Source: Volvox africanus
Taxonomy: Eukaryota; Chlorophyta; Chlorophyceae; Chlamydomonadales; Volvocaceae
Assembly: GCA_030268105.1 (NCBI GenBank)
Contig: BSDZ01000080.1
Span: 3,535,501 to 3,599,500, forward strand
Direction of reading: 5' to 3'
DNA length: 64,000 bases
Below the pieces are notes generated by a model. That model saw only the letters and a program-made list of their open reading frames with translations. It made no database searches and was not told the DNA's origin. Shown piece by piece: positions 23,801-37,300 of this stretch. Every line of letters starts with the position of its first letter. Position 1 is the stretch's first letter. The position numbers and the translations under genes were made by a program.

Positions 23801-26057
23801 GCTACTAGGACACACAACTTCCCCGTTACATATTCCGCCATGCCGCACGCATCAACCTGCCCTTTAGAGTAGGTGCTATGTAAGCATGACCATTCGGAAA
23901 TTAAGCATCCTCTAGTATTCCAAGCGGACACACCTTCTCGGTGCCGATCTCGTCGCGCTTTGGGTCGGCCCACATGACCTGCACCTGATGTCCCCGCAGC
24001 CTGAATTCCGGTCGGCTGAGCTTGCGGAGCGCCATGGTTGCGGCCGCGTTGTTGTAGAATGCGATGAAACCAAAACCCCTCGCCTGGTTGGTTTCCTTAT
24101 CCATCATCAGCTCGATCTTCTCCAAACCTGACGCCCAAGTGACAGCAACAACGCCATTCAGCAGTTTCCCTGTGCCTATCATCTGCGGCTTGCGGTACGA
24201 CACCTACGATGAGGTCCCTTCCGCTAGGCAACTATGAAGTCAGCGGACCGACAGTACACCTAAGCTCCAGCGACTAATTTAATTTTAGTCTTTGCGCTGT
24301 ATTGTTTTGGTCGCCTTGATACCATGAAATGGGAAGTAGCAGCAGCTTTCCCGCAGAGCAGGTCACGCGCCCCAGCAGTACTTCACCGCTGTGCAAAGTC
24401 GTGCGCGCTACACCCAGAAGTCCCCATAAACACTGAGGAGCCCCTACTTACCAACCACCTCGGCCTTGAGCAGAGCATCCAGCTCTTCTCGGGTAATGTC
24501 CCGAGGCATCTGGCCAATGTACAGTTTGTTTTTCACTATGGACGGCACCACGTTGACCTGCAGCGAGTGAGAAGGCATATCTTATCTGTGAAGCCGATAA
24601 GACAGAGGCTGTCAAGAGAAAACCCTCACAAGATGCTTTCGTAAGCACTGCAGCAGAAGGATTCACACCACGCAACACCTGACATGCATGTTGCATTTCC
24701 CAAACAATTTTCAGGTTCTGGGAAGCACGCACATTTGGATGAGTTATCATTAGCCTTTGCGCATCCTGGTCTAGAAATTGACATTGAAACTTATCTAGAA
24801 CAGACGGAGCGAAGCCGCGAGGTGATTACTTACCCTGCGTCCCGGAAAATCCTTCACCTCCCTGCCCTCCAGAATCGTCATCGCTTTCTCCGCAGCTTCG
24901 CGGTTCTTAAACACGCAGAAGCAATACCTGCATGGACAGGGAAACCATTTGCTGCTGCAGGCCCTGGTGAGGAGATAGGAGCCACATAAACGAATGCACA
25001 GGAACATCCCGACATCATACGACAAACGCCTGTCCAACATAAAGTCGCTTACAACCCCCGTCAAGTGAACGAGGGCCCGTGGGTACTCACCCCTTGTTCG
25101 TGTTGCTCTCGCGGTCCTTAGGGACTCGCATGGCATACACCTCGCCCGCAATTTCGCAGAATGCCTTCAACTGGGAATCACTAGCCTCCCGTGGTATCTT
25201 TGAAATAAACACCTAAGAAAGCCACGAAGAGGTGGCACACGGCGGCAGGGAAGTTTAGGTTTCGGACAATAAGTATGGTCCATATAGCACGAGTCAATTC
25301 GCGCCGTCACATCCATAGCAGGCGAGTGGACCCTGCCATGGGAGCTGCCCGCTCAAGTTGAGCATTTATAATGACTTCCATATCATGTAACCTCAGTCCC
25401 TTTGCTGAAAGATCCTACTGTACCTACCTCTGTTCCATGTGGGGGCTGGCTCATTGGGTCTTCAGTATCACCCGCCCTGCGTATACTTAAGGACCTTTAT
25501 CAGTAACGTCCCAATTCACCAGATGCAGGAAGGGCAGCCCCTAACTGCATCATATCCTATATCTTACCCTTGCTTTTCCTCCTGCTCCTGGTTTCGCTGC
25601 CTCTCGTCCTCTGCAGTAGCGAGTTCCTGCTCGCGAGCCTCGTCAGGCCCCTGTTCCCGTACGGTTGGCTCTCCGCCGTCGCCCTTGGGCTTGCCGTCCG
25701 CCAGGGTGTCGACACAGCCACCGTTCTCCGTCTCATTCGCTGCGACCTGAGGCTAATAAAATAAAGCTGAGTTCCATCAAGCAGTACAACAGGTCGCATG
25801 AGACACGATGCGTCAGCGCGAGCCCGCCATGCCCCGGTTGCTGCGCAAAGTACCTGGTCGCCGTCTCCCTCGGCCGGAGCATCATTTATGCCATCGCCGT
25901 TGGGATCTCCAGCATACTCCTGTACGTCGGGGTTGACTTACAAAATCAAACGGATAGCCCAATTGGCCAAGCAAGCTCAAGCGATCTTCACCTCGCCCAT
26001 ATCTGCGTCATCACCCAGTCCAGCCTCCTCAACATATTGTTCCTGTTCTTCCGCCAT
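20812..26057 (-). CDS. hnRNP R/Q (SYNCRIP)-like RNA-binding protein, three RRMs
   Basis: Fifteen exons (minus): 26057-25992, 25919-25854, 25746-25568, 25449-25428, 25212-25091, 24927-24834, 24557-24452, 24127-23934, 23712-23632, 23278-23126, 22940-22817, 22513-22284, 22084-21799, 21642-21235, 21002-20812. Every phase agrees; 773 residues. The N-terminus is acidic. RRM1 (about 112-185, VFISKIP and KGYCFCVF), RRM2 (about 193-272, LYIGQMP and RGFGFIAF) and RRM3 (about 285-358, IYVGNLP and RNYAFITY) follow in the spacing of animal SYNCRIP/hnRNP R and plant LIF2. The last 400 residues are Gly/Tyr/Arg/Ser-rich (GYGERGY, GGYGG, YGYEEGY). Such proteins bind mRNA and act in splicing, stability and translation; the tail is the type that drives condensate formation and Arg methylation. 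Exon 4 is only 22 nt and encodes the linker PPHGTE before RRM1. All assignments other than the family role come from the sequence. Confidence 0.95.
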
Positions 26058-28594
26058 TTACGTCTAGCTCACAGCCTGCTGTCACCTATTCAGCGCGGAG
26101 TGGCTGGCTTGTTCGATTGGCTGGGGGCAAATCAACAGTATCAGAAAGGAGAACGGCAATAGTTCAGGGTAACTCTAACGTAAGGTTCAGGAAAGTCGAC
26201 GAAAGCCAGCAGATGGCTATGGTGGTTCCGGCGGCAGCATGGTAATTGTGACAAGAAAAAGGCCCAGTGGCTGTAATAAAAATGCGCTTAGGTGCATTAA
26301 TGGCTGCAGGAAAGCTTGGTCAAAAAAGGAGTGGATTAACAAGTGAAAAAAGACGGACCTGCTAAAGGAGTCTTGCCAGCATTCATATGTTCATCAGTAT
26401 TTCAATCTGGAACAAGTAAACCTTAAAGAAGTGTTTAGGCAGAATTCGTACACCAACGTACTTTTGTACGACATTCGTACTGAGGCGAACCTATTCCTGT
26501 TAATAAATAATTGCGATGTGAAATGGTCTTCCATAGGTATGTAGGATTCGCCAAGAAACCTACCTTGGCGGAACTTTGCTTAGCTAGTCCCTTTCGGGGG
26601 CACAGATGGATATGAATTCGTGGGCTGCAGGACTCAGGCCTGCGATGGTCGGCTGGGTTATATGGATCTGCGTAAGCTCTATATGGATAAGAAAGTATGC
26701 TTTAACCTCCCCACCGGGTCGTCGGTCGTATATACGGCCGCTCCTGTTGGTCGCGCTTCTTCATCCCTAAAGGTTCCCATTTCACCTAGCCATGTCACAC
26801 ACCTGGTGTCTTTGGGGGTTTTCGCATGCGGCTAGGCAGGGCAGAACGATTGCTAATGACGATTTCTTGTCCTCGGTACGTTACAATTGTGAACGTGATG
26901 AGCCGTGGGAGCATCGCTGCCACTCCGGGTTTCGAATTCATATGCTGCATGGCTGAACGGGCTTGAGACCCTTTACCCTATGCCGCCCCGCTAATCGGCT
27001 TGGCACCTACCTCCACCGGAAACCCCCACAAACCCTGCAACTCCTGTCTGCAAAACCTGAAACTCCTGACGGCCAACTAACAGCAAATTGTTTCAAGTTG
27101 GACCAGTGGCCGGCCATGACACATTCTGTTAGAAGCCATCGCTATAGCCATTGCTTGCTGAAGCCAATGCTTGAACTAGCCGCTGCCAAGTAAGAAGTCT
27201 CTGGACGTCGGGCTTGACGTTATCGAACGTAGTTACCCACCCACTGGGTGGATGGCGGGTTACTTAGACATGACGGCAATTCAGTGTACCATAATGTGTC
27301 ACAGAACGGCGAATAGCTGTGGAATGACAACTCACTCGTTAAGACAGATACTGTACGACTTACCATACTATCGTCCAAGAAACTGCCATCTCATTTTAAG
27401 AAACCTACGTTACTTTAGGACATTAGGAAGTATCGTATCATGGTCCCTGACGTGGGGGTAGGGATAAGAAGATAACGACCCGAAAGACCAACAGCGGCAC
27501 AGACTGTTGTTGTGGCGTCAGAAGGTAGAGCCGTGATAAAAGTTGCAGCGGTGCTGCGGCGTATGCTGATGCGGATGGTGCAGCCAGCCTTAACAGAGCA
27601 CCTCGCAGACGGTATGCCGTACTCTTAGATGTACGATGGAACTTCATTACAGTTGTGGATGGAATGCACAGCTCTTCCGTTCGACTCTGAGAAGCTGCCT
27701 TCAGGCAAAAAGGCTGGCTGCACATCAACTATCTTCCATTTCGTTTCACCCAAGCATGCATGGTTTCCTCCCTAAGTTTTCGCCTCTTGTCGTACTGGGT
27801 TTCAGAAGATGGAATTATTTCCTGAATCCGCCTGTATATTTGTATCCATTAGACGACAGCGTTCAACCTTAAATCGTCGTGGCACGTCCTGGGCTACCAG
27901 CTATGCTAGTTCAATGTCGGCAAAGAAGACGGAAACACCTTGCGCCAGGCGGGTCAGCAGATTGAACAGGGTTGTTGAGCGGATGTTCACCTCTGGACGC
28001 GATCATGCACGATCGGCGTATGTCACATTCCAATCTGGTTAATCGAGGCTGGAGCCTCAAACCCTCACCTCCCTAACCAAGCGTGGCGCTGAGCAAGGCG
28101 CGTCACAGTACCGTGAGGATCCCCATGGTGTCGTCTTGGAGACGCCAACAGTGAAGCCCGGATAGACACGACGCCAAGGAAGACATCAAACCAACATATG
28201 GGAACAATGACAGCACAAGTTCTTGCCACCTCGCTAACCTCTGCAGTTGTCTCACTGCGCCAGTGCAACAGAATGCATCGGGGACAAAATGTCATCATGC
28301 GTGTTTTGCACCCCAAGCGGTGCGAAATACTGTTACCCCGGCCACTGCGGCCCCGCCTTGCCTGTGGCCGATCCTCCCTCCCCAACGCGTACAGCATTCA
28401 TCCAGAGGACAGTAATCGTACAAAAAACCCAAACTTTCTCAGGACATAAGCTCTCTCAAAGCGTCTCTGTCCGGAGGGAGGGTGCGGGGATGAGCTCGTT
28501 CACACGATTCGCCACCAATGGCTATATAACTATCAATAATGCTGGGGTCGACAACGAAGGTTCGTTGTCGGTGGACTGCAGCTTCTGAAACCCA
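26058..28594. other. Intergenic, about 2.5 kb
   Basis: Left part is the promoter side of the hnRNP gene; right part is the 3' flank of the fasciclin gene. Small ORFs (26620-26835, 26963-27193, 27438-27728) have no supporting features. I see no repeat, tRNA or transposon end here. Confidence 0.45.
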
Positions 28595-30953
28595 TCAGGG
28601 ATATGGCACCCGATCAACCACGTGGACGACTGCCTGGGGACATGCAACAAATCGTTTGCCATGGGGCAATGTCGGCGGAAAGCGATTGGGTAAAACCCTT
28701 CATTGCTGCAGTAGTACCGGGCCTGAACTGTTGCCTCTGTGCTGAAACTAGAAATTCTTTGTTTATGTGGTTACGGATGGCGTATTGCTGCCGTGTTGGA
28801 GGGCCACCAAGTCCTTGCCGTCAGAGCCTGAACAGCTTCCAATAATACTTCTCCCTCCCCTCCCGAGCCTCCCTATCCAACACGCACTGGCCATCTGGAA
28901 GCCTTGACGGCAGCCATCAGGGTTGCTCTTGCCAGCCCGTTTGCGTGCCAACCCGTAATGACGCGGTGGAAAGATTGGAATCAATCCAATCACAAGAGGC
29001 ATGGACTTCCAAGGCACATGCGGGTAAGTGGACCCGGCACAAGCTCCCCATCTCGGGACATCGCCGTTCCTGTACTACGCCACTATCCCTTAGGCGCCAA
29101 GGGCTAGAGGAAAGTCTGCGGAATGTGCACATGCAGGCCCGTCCCCGGGACGATATGGTTTGGCAAGACGAAGTGACATGTACAAACTCCATGTGGCACC
29201 CTGATCTCCCCCCCGCCTAGGCCTCCAGGGTGCATCCCACAGCCTACCTGACCGGCGCGGATGTCCTTGACCTTGATTTCCGCCTTGCGGCTGCCGACGA
29301 CGTAGACTTGGGAAGTTAACCACCTGCGTGTCGAGTCCGGACAGTGGAAGGAATCAGGGATCGGACCAGTGGGGGTTCGGGTGCATCATTTCAGCGGGAC
29401 CAGCGGTACATGACTTCGATTTATATGACCACGCCTAAACAACTTAACCATTTATCCCCTGCGCTACGCCGCTGCTCTCCCATGTGTTACTAGGGGCGAC
29501 AGAAGATGCCGCTAACGATCTCGTAGTAATGGGCCCCACAACCGAGCTCCCTGTTCCCCCGGGCAGCATCAAAAGCTGTACCTATGAGCTCTTTGGATCC
29601 CAACACTGCAACTAGAGCACCCCCTTGGACGCGGCGTTGCGCCTATCATCGTGTTGACCTCAGGCGGCAGCGTTCCGATTGGGAAGGTCAATCATCGCGC
29701 AAAACACGTGGGCAACGCCATGCCTTATCACTCCCTGACCCCCCGGCCTTACGCAGTTTCGTATTCCAGGTTCTTCTTCATCAGGTTCTGGTACTCGGTA
29801 CCACTTTTGAAGGCTGAAGATAGCAGCGCCTGGAGCACGGCAGGCCGTGGGCGGGAAGAGCACAGATTAAGAATTTAATGGCAGCGTGCTGCCAAGCGAA
29901 GCTGTACGGGATGAAGAATCTACCACGTGCCTTTCAAACACGTACATACACGGTCAATAACGATCTTGAACCCCCGGCCGCCTTCCTGCAAGAATTAAGC
30001 AGATCGCTGGGCCTCTCAAGCCCGCCCTCCAGCGTCCAAAACGAGTGACGGACAAACACATCCATCAAGGCCACTGCGAGCACTTGGACCGGCTATACTC
30101 TGATGATTTCTCGATACGGACACGAACACGGACGGACGGGCTCCCTGGCTCAAAACCTCGCATGATGTCAAAAAGCCGCGCCTCTCTTTCTCGCTTTGAA
30201 CACGTGGATTTACACGATGGGATAAAAAATTCACTGACGCCCATTCGTTCGCACTGTTGTCGTGGCCCTTACAGAGACTGATCAAGGCAGAGACCGTGTG
30301 CTTGCAGAGGAGGAAACCGTCGAGTACCCAGATGTTGAGCTATATGCGCCGGGTAGAGCTTCTCGCAGATCAAGGCTGGTAGGGACCGGAAATAACTCCA
30401 TCGTTGGCTCCCGGTTTACATCGCACCTGACTCGGCACAACAAGGTAGCGCAGCAGACGGTCCGCTTCAGTTGGGGTGGTATAGATGTCATTGAAGTCCT
30501 TGAGCTGAAGTCGGCTCGCCACGGCTTTGGAGTCGCTGTTGAAGGCGCCATCAGTGGGCGCGAACACAGTCTCGATGGCGGTGCCGTCCTTAGGGCAGCC
30601 GCGAGCGCAGAAAAAAGACCGTCAATGAGACCGTCAATGTCTCTCAGCCTGGCTGTGCCTGGCAGTGTGTCACTAACACGGGTGCCTATAGGGTCTTCCA
30701 TAGGGTCTTGATTGCGGCCTCAAGCAATGCACCGCGACCTTACTTTTAGGGCTGCTGCACCTTCGCCGTTGCCAGCGGCTTTGATGATCTGGCAAAGCGT
30801 CTTCAGGTCGCTGCTGCTGCAGATGTAGTCGGCGGGCGTGGCATACACGTCTGCGGTAGTCCTTGACGTCTTCTGAGCTGCAGTCGAAGCAAGGAGTACG
30901 CCGAGCAGCAGCAGGACAGGAAGAGCGGTGCGTGGACCTGACGGTGCCATCAT
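28595..30953 (-). CDS. Secreted fasciclin (FAS1)-domain protein
   Basis: The start at 30953 (or the next Met codon, 30950) opens a signal peptide (MMAPSGPRT then a Leu/Val-rich core ending ASTAAQ), so the protein enters the secretory pathway. Resolved minus exons are 30953-30744, 30588-30427, 29985-29950, 29829-29753, 29323-29248 and 28633-28595. They spell a FAS1 fold: H1 motif TVFAPTDGAFN, then LLRYLVVP at the usual YH position, and H2-like KVKDIRAGQAVVHVVD just before the stop. FAS1 proteins are adhesion or wall-matrix proteins in algae and plants. One linking exon between 30427 and 29985 is not resolved: several acceptors exist but none is clearly right, so residue numbering after the second exon is approximate. 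No GPI signal or second domain is seen; with about 200 residues it is a single-domain member. Confidence 0.78.
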
Positions 30954-31956
30954 GGTGAAGTCTTCACAGTGCAGTTGTAGACGATGCGCGTAGAAAAGGG
31001 ACGGGCCCTTGTACATATGGAAGCTTGTCGCTAAAGTAATTTATACACTGAAGCATGGTTACAGCTCTCCTCTTTCAGTCGACCCGTTAATGGGCATTTG
31101 ACAGATGCCGTAGTCCAAGGCGTCTGACTGTTGACATCGACAAGGATGGATTCCTTGTACGATGAAAGCTGCTCTGAATACCTGATTCTTGGGGGCCACC
31201 GCACCGGCATGTTATGGCGCTCTGTTTTCATGATGTTTTTCCCAACGTCTTATATGAGGGGGACCCAAAGAGTGATTTGTCGTTTCCGCACACATGGTTG
31301 CAGGGATTTTGCACGCGTTAATTCATGAATGCGTAAGAATCAAATGATAAGTGATAAACAATATTGCACACGAGACACGGCGTACATAGGTTTTGGCTCC
31401 TTGGGTCTAAGGGTGTCGATGTGCGTCTGCCTTCTTACATATTCATATTTACGCCGCGTATAGGTTTCAACTACAGAAACTAATTATGTTAAGCAATACA
31501 GAAACCAAAATTCCAAGGATTTCCATAACTACTACCAGAAGTAAGTACATTGGAGCCTGAACGGCTCGAGTGCAACACCCTACCCAGCATGATCCTCTAT
31601 ATTCTGCACAATATTTTAAGCTGCATTGGGCCAATCACTAGACACTGACCCCAAAGCGTCCACTAGCATAGTGGCACAGCTCGAAACGCAAGGAAGGCGT
31701 TGAAGCCTCTGATTTATGGGAGATTTGTAAACTAATGTCACCTCCATGAGCTGCACAGAAAGGGAGATCGGTTGGCATCCTTTCCCAGCTATTTGGAGGC
31801 TCACGTCAAAAGCAACAAGCCGTGACTAAAGCCGAAACCGATCCGAGACCATTCAGATTCTCGTCCAATTGGTCTCGAAGCTGTCAGTCATCAACATTTC
31901 GGAAACATTCCTAATTTCGGTGTAGCAATCATCTCGGTCGAAACTTCGCTATAACA
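30954..31956. other. Intergenic between divergent genes
   Basis: Upstream regions of the fasciclin gene (-) and the lumen-protein candidate (+). AT-rich stretches and short ORFs only. A shared promoter is possible given about 1 kb between starts. Confidence 0.4.
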
Positions 31957-32817
31957 ATGGCGCTTAACATCCATCACAGGGCGTCGACTCGATGCAACGG
32001 CAAGGTTGCAACTTTGCGACCGACTCGCACGGTTGTAACGCGAGTGGTACCACCTAGACAGGAGCCACAACTTGGTATAGCGAACGCCATGATATCAACG
32101 GCGGCCGCAGCGATGCTTCTTATGGTTCCGCCCGCGTTCTCTTCCGAGTCAGTTAGCGCGCCGGTCGCACCTGCTCCGACCGAGAGCGCGCCTACTGCTC
32201 CTACAAACACAGAGCGCTCTTCAAGTGTTTCCAGCATTTCTTTTGCGCGCGTCAACATATCGGTAACCGAGAAGCTTCGACAGCGGGACGAGAACATGGC
32301 GTGGAAATGCAAGGGGGTGAACATGTATGGTGAGTTACTTAAAATGTTTGATGTATTCCCGGTTGGTTGGGATGGTGGTTGGAATGACGCTTACCTAACA
32401 TGGCTAGCTTGGTTAGACTCACAACTCCCCGACCTGACCGGGAATCCGACGGATTACTTAATCGACAAGATGGTTAGGTCTAGCTTTAAATGAGACCCTG
32501 CATGTTACTTCGGGACGGGGAATGGGGACTGGAATTGCACCTGGGGTCGGGGGAGAATCGTTCCAGGTGAAGCAGCGTGGCCGCTGAAGTATACCTAGCA
32601 GGGAGAAAGACCTCAAGGTCCTTCTCATAAGCACGGGGGAGACCATGCACGTGCCACTTTGATCCACGCATCTGTTGTTGTGAATACCCGGAAAAAAAGC
32701 GTTACTCTCTCCAACGTCATCTGTCCAATGGTAGATTGCGACGGCGAGCTGGCGGCGGCTGCGGAGAAGCGTTTTGAGGAAATGGCCAATGTCTTCAGGG
32801 GTGATTCTAAGCAGTGA
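31957..32817 (+). CDS. Candidate thylakoid-lumen protein, gene model incomplete
   Basis: The exon from 31957 to 32329 ends at TATG before GTGAGT and encodes about 124 residues. The N-terminus looks like a bipartite chloroplast signal: a basic, Ser/Thr/Arg-rich transit region (HHRASTRCNGKVATLR), then a hydrophobic segment (MISTAAAAMLLMVPPAFS) ending in Ala/Ser. The mature start is FARVNISVTEKLRQRDENMAWKCKGVNMY. A second likely exon near 32701-32817 encodes VICPMVDCDGELAAAAEKRF and more, either ending at TGA 32815-32817 or continuing through a GTGAGT donor at 32814. The acceptor joining the two is not found with certainty. Paired Cys residues suit an oxidising lumen. I do not recognise the family. 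Read-through of the intron gives a 178-codon ORF, which I regard as an artefact. Confidence 0.5.
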
Positions 32818-34314
32818 GTCAGCATTAAGACCTGAAGATGTAGGGGTCCCGGAACGCGGGATGGTTCCTCCTAAGGGCGCTCGCAGCACGGTGGCGACTA
32901 GATTTGCCCCCTGCTGCTTCCTGCTGCTGCAAAGCTGTGTAAATCCGTATCTAGGTACGGGTTGTGGAGTACACGCTGGAAGGTTGCGTGTGTCAGGAGG
33001 CCAAGATGGTTATGGCACGTGAGCCACTGGATATGTCTCTGCTGTGGAGGTCCGCTAGCGCTGGCTAGTTGCATCGAATGGTGATACATGTGCATCAGTT
33101 ACCGGTTTTCAGATCATCCCTGGTGTATGTAATTCGGATGGATGATAGCATGTTCTTGTTTGTCTGCTACTACACGATGACGCAAATTCACTACTCTTAT
33201 TGTGTGTAGGATAGGGGGGTACATCACCCGTGGCCACTAACCTGGCAGTACCTACCTTCCCCGGTGTTTCGGGGCACCCTCATCCAGTCTCCCATGCCGA
33301 CTTCTCCGAAATCAGTGGTTTTCCCAGGTTCAGCACCCACCACCAGCATCCAGCGGAATCTGCCGAATCAACTAAGGCATCAACTCCGCTACTGGTCAGC
33401 TCGCAGGTCACTTTAATTGGGGTCGTCACCGTCCATCGACATGGGGGCACCCTGCCCTTAACATTAGGGTCTTTGGCCCGCTCTCAGTCGGGGTAGAAGG
33501 GTCTTATTGTATTCGAAGACGAACTAGGAGAGTTCCGATGGAAGAAAGCTTGGTCTTCTTAGCTCAAGAATGGTGTCACGTCTCGTAAAATCATTAAAGT
33601 GGCAGTACGAACCCAGCGCGCGTTGGATGTTACATGACGGCTTGTCACGTGTGCACTCACCTCCCAACTGAGGGATCAAGCTCTTGGCCGCATACCTGTG
33701 GCATATGGTTTTGGGGGTCTCGGAGGACCCCGCACGCAAAATGGCATAGCCAGTTCTACCAATACTGTCAGAGCCAGTAGGTCCTGTCAACCGCTTGCAT
33801 GCGCATGTGCGTACTACTTCACGCACCCGACTGACGACAATTGCTTACCGGGACTTCTCCGCATACCCTGCAAATGCACGATAGGTTCACCCACGTTCAC
33901 TTGCTCTCAGACACGGCATCAACAGGATAAAATGTATAACCTCGAAGTTCCCACACGCTCTCTCTCTCCTCTAATTTTCGCCCATCATGACCGTGCCATT
34001 ATGACATGGCGCAGCACAGTATGTTACGAGCAATGACAACACGAAATCCTGTCAGCGCTCAGCAACCTCCAACACACTCGTGCGACATTACTATCGCCAA
34101 CAAGCAAGCAGCGGAACGAGCAGCACTAATAAGCATGGTCCTAACCACTTTTAACGCAGGCTCTGGCCCCTTCACTGGACGGGCAAGGGAAGAAGTTAAA
34201 AGAGCAATATCCGCAATCACCACTTCCTACGCTCAACCCATCGAATCATCATCGGGCAATCGTATCTGTCGACTCCATCTTCGCAGCACCACAGGTGGTG
34301 ATTGCACTTTGTGC
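32818..34314. other. Intergenic, about 1.5 kb
   Basis: No convincing gene. It may contain a further 3' exon of the preceding gene if its GTGAGT at 32814 is used. The ORF at 33230-33496 is unsupported. The right end is the 3' flank of the F-box gene. Confidence 0.35.
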
Positions 34315-37300
34315 TCAATACTGACCAGTGTTGTACAGCCAGCCCAACACTGCGGATGCCTCCGCGAGGCCACACACCTCCGCCAGTCGGAACAGACGCA
34401 CCGCCTCAGAGCGGTCCCCCATGCCCCACACGGACCGCCCCGCCACGCCGTCAAACTCCAGGTAGCCTGCATGCGCCGCGAGGGAAGAGAGGGCGGGCGG
34501 ATAGCAAAACAGAATGTGCGGCCTAAAGTCAACTCGTCGCATGAGGGATAAGATGTCCACTCTGATTCGGACCAGGGCACTTGGCCGGTTGCTTGCGCCA
34601 CTCGGAAATCGTGAACTGCACACTCGTGACTTCATGGCTCGTAGCCTGGAAAGTGGGTCATGGATGAGAGCGGACTGTTGCTACGATGCGCGGTGTAATG
34701 GATGCGTTGTAGATGGCGTCGTCGGGTCGGTGGCTGGGTGCAGGATATGCCGTTGCAGACGCCGCCAGCACCAACGCGGCCGAGTACAAGGCGCTTGGCG
34801 GCGATGAGACTGATGGTGCGGGTTGTTGCAGCATGCTAAGTGTGCCGAGCAGCATGACGCGCTGCTTCTTATCGGCCGCTGGCGGCTGGCGGCGGGGCCC
34901 AGGACGCAGACAACGCGCAAACGGTCCTGGATACCCTCCCTTTTTTGCTCACCCAATACAATGGCGCTCCACCCCAGCATATGCAGTCGTGGCGAGTCCA
35001 GGGCGGCAACCTGCAATCCGGCGTCACCAAAACATCGTTCACCATAACCATCGGAGAACGGCCTAGGCAAGGACTTGTCAGCATCCGGCCTCACACCTGC
35101 CAACACACATCCGGCCTACACCATCTGGCAAGCCCAACTTAATCGACAGACTGGAAAGGGCGTTGGTGGTTACCTGCTCCCTCGCATGTACATGGCTGGG
35201 CGGCACTAAGTCATGGACGCAGCCGTCGCAGACTCACCTTACCCGCGAGGGCGGGGCTAATGCGGCCACCATGGGACAGCTGACGCTGCTGCTGCGCAGC
35301 GACCGCTGGTTCCGGCCACGGCATTGTCGGCGACTGCGTTACTAGATTCACAGCTTCACCGTCGGCCGCCGCTCTTGCAGCAGCTGTAACATGTCCACCC
35401 CGACCTTGGTGTCCATCCAGGCTGATGGCGGAGAGGCTGTCTACTTTCAAAATATTTCGCACGGTGCGGCCGAGCCACAGGTGAGCTGCTTCCGGGTCAG
35501 GCTGCAGCCCTAAATTGGGAGGCGAGCCCGGCGTTAGGTCGGGGCCACGGCTTAACAGGAAGAGCTATCTAAACCCCAGGCAGATGGCACTGGTAGAGGC
35601 AGCAAAGGATGTAATGCCTAATCGCAAAGGAAAGGGAGGCAAGGTCAGTGGACGAGGCGGACTACCGACATTTTCAAGACCGGGTAGGGTCCCCTTGTAC
35701 TGGATGACAGATGACACATTCGGTACTAGTGGCGATTGAGGGGTGTTCATTTCCAACGAGCGCCGCTGCCCCGCCGTCTTCATCCAAAGGTTCGCTCTCC
35801 ACATGTTTTACATGAGCAAGACCGCCTTTCCTGGCAAGTTGCTTGGAGCAACCAGGTGTTAAGCGAGGAAGGAAGAAACGTTGAGCACCCATGGAAATTC
35901 TGGTGTGATGCGCTTGAAGTCGATGCGCTCAATTCAGCAGGTCGAGAAAAAGGGAGACGACAGGACGTAGATAGGTAGGCGGAGTTACGAAAACGCGAAC
36001 AAACGCGGCGCACCGTGGGAACTGTCATAGCTTGCCATGCCCAGCTTGAACATGGCCATCACGTCGCCTGCCTGGGCCAACTTTCGCCACCACCTCAGGG
36101 CGCCGCGCTCGTCACCTGCGGCCTGCACCCACCCACCTTCCATCCCTCAGTCGCAAGTTTATCAACGAGCACATCAGGCATAGCAGGGCTGCGCAGTAGA
36201 TAACCTTCTAGTAACAATAAGCATAAAATATATTGTTATCACTAAGAATATGGCAGAAAAATTAGATGGCGATCCTAAAGACAGGCCCCTTGGAGAAAGA
36301 GAACAAGATAACCGGTGGCTCATCTAGGGCCTCACCAACAATGTGAAAAACGGAAATTCTTCCCCGCGCGGTACACAGCCCAGACCGTTCCTGTAGCCTA
36401 CATGTAGAGCAACTCCCCCGGAAGTCCCATTTCCCCCTACGAAATTATCACATACACACACGCACGGAGCTGAGCCCCCTCTCTGCCGCATCACGACCCA
36501 ACCCACCTCCAGCAGCTGCGCCAGGACCAATTGAGCGCTGGGGTTGGATGCATGCGCTGCAGCGAGCAACAGCCCCGGGAGCGACCATGGCTTCGAGAGC
36601 TTCATAACGTGTTGCAGTAAGGCAACAACCGGCGCCGCATCCGGGGCTTGCTGACACGGCCTGCTATCAGTCAAATCCTGGGCGCCGTTTCCCCCTCCGC
36701 CCTGCTTGACATGATGCTGTTCTTCTTCGCCGTGATGCGTACGGGATCCGTGAGATGGCAACAGAAATGCCCCGCTACTGTGCTGTCGAGTCATAGCCGC
36801 TGCCCCAAGGAGGTCCGAACCGTCTCGCGCCTGGGAGCTCAGCTCGCTCATTGAGCCCGCTGGTACTTCCAGCACGTCTGTCAGAGCGTTTGTTTGTGGC
36901 ATGTCTTCTGCACTGCGCTCCGAAGACATCCCAGAGCCTGCTGCTCCAGAGTAAACTGCAGCTGCAGCGGCCGGCGCGGAAGGGCGACTCGCCTCACGCA
37001 GCGGCCGGTAGAGATCAAGGGAGAAAGCGACACGGCGGAGCAGCGGCGAATGACTGAGCAAAGCGGCACGCCAGCCGCGACAGACCGCTGCCATGGCCTG
37101 GACCTGCACGAAGCGCCAAGCATTGCTCCAGGGGTCAGGATTCCGTCTCAGGATTATGCCTTGCCCTAACATACAACAGCGTGGTGCCCGGGAGGCCGTA
37201 AAATGCATCAGGGATGTCCCGCTACGCTCAGGACACAAAGACCCAACAAACCCACGTACGTGCACTCCAACCCATGGGTCCCAAGTACGAGCCTTCATCA

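Noticed and set aside
32330..32493. Extension of the lumen-protein ORF to 178 codons
   Set aside because: Runs through a perfect GTGAGT donor at 32330 and the added part has AT-rich codons; treated as intron read-through.
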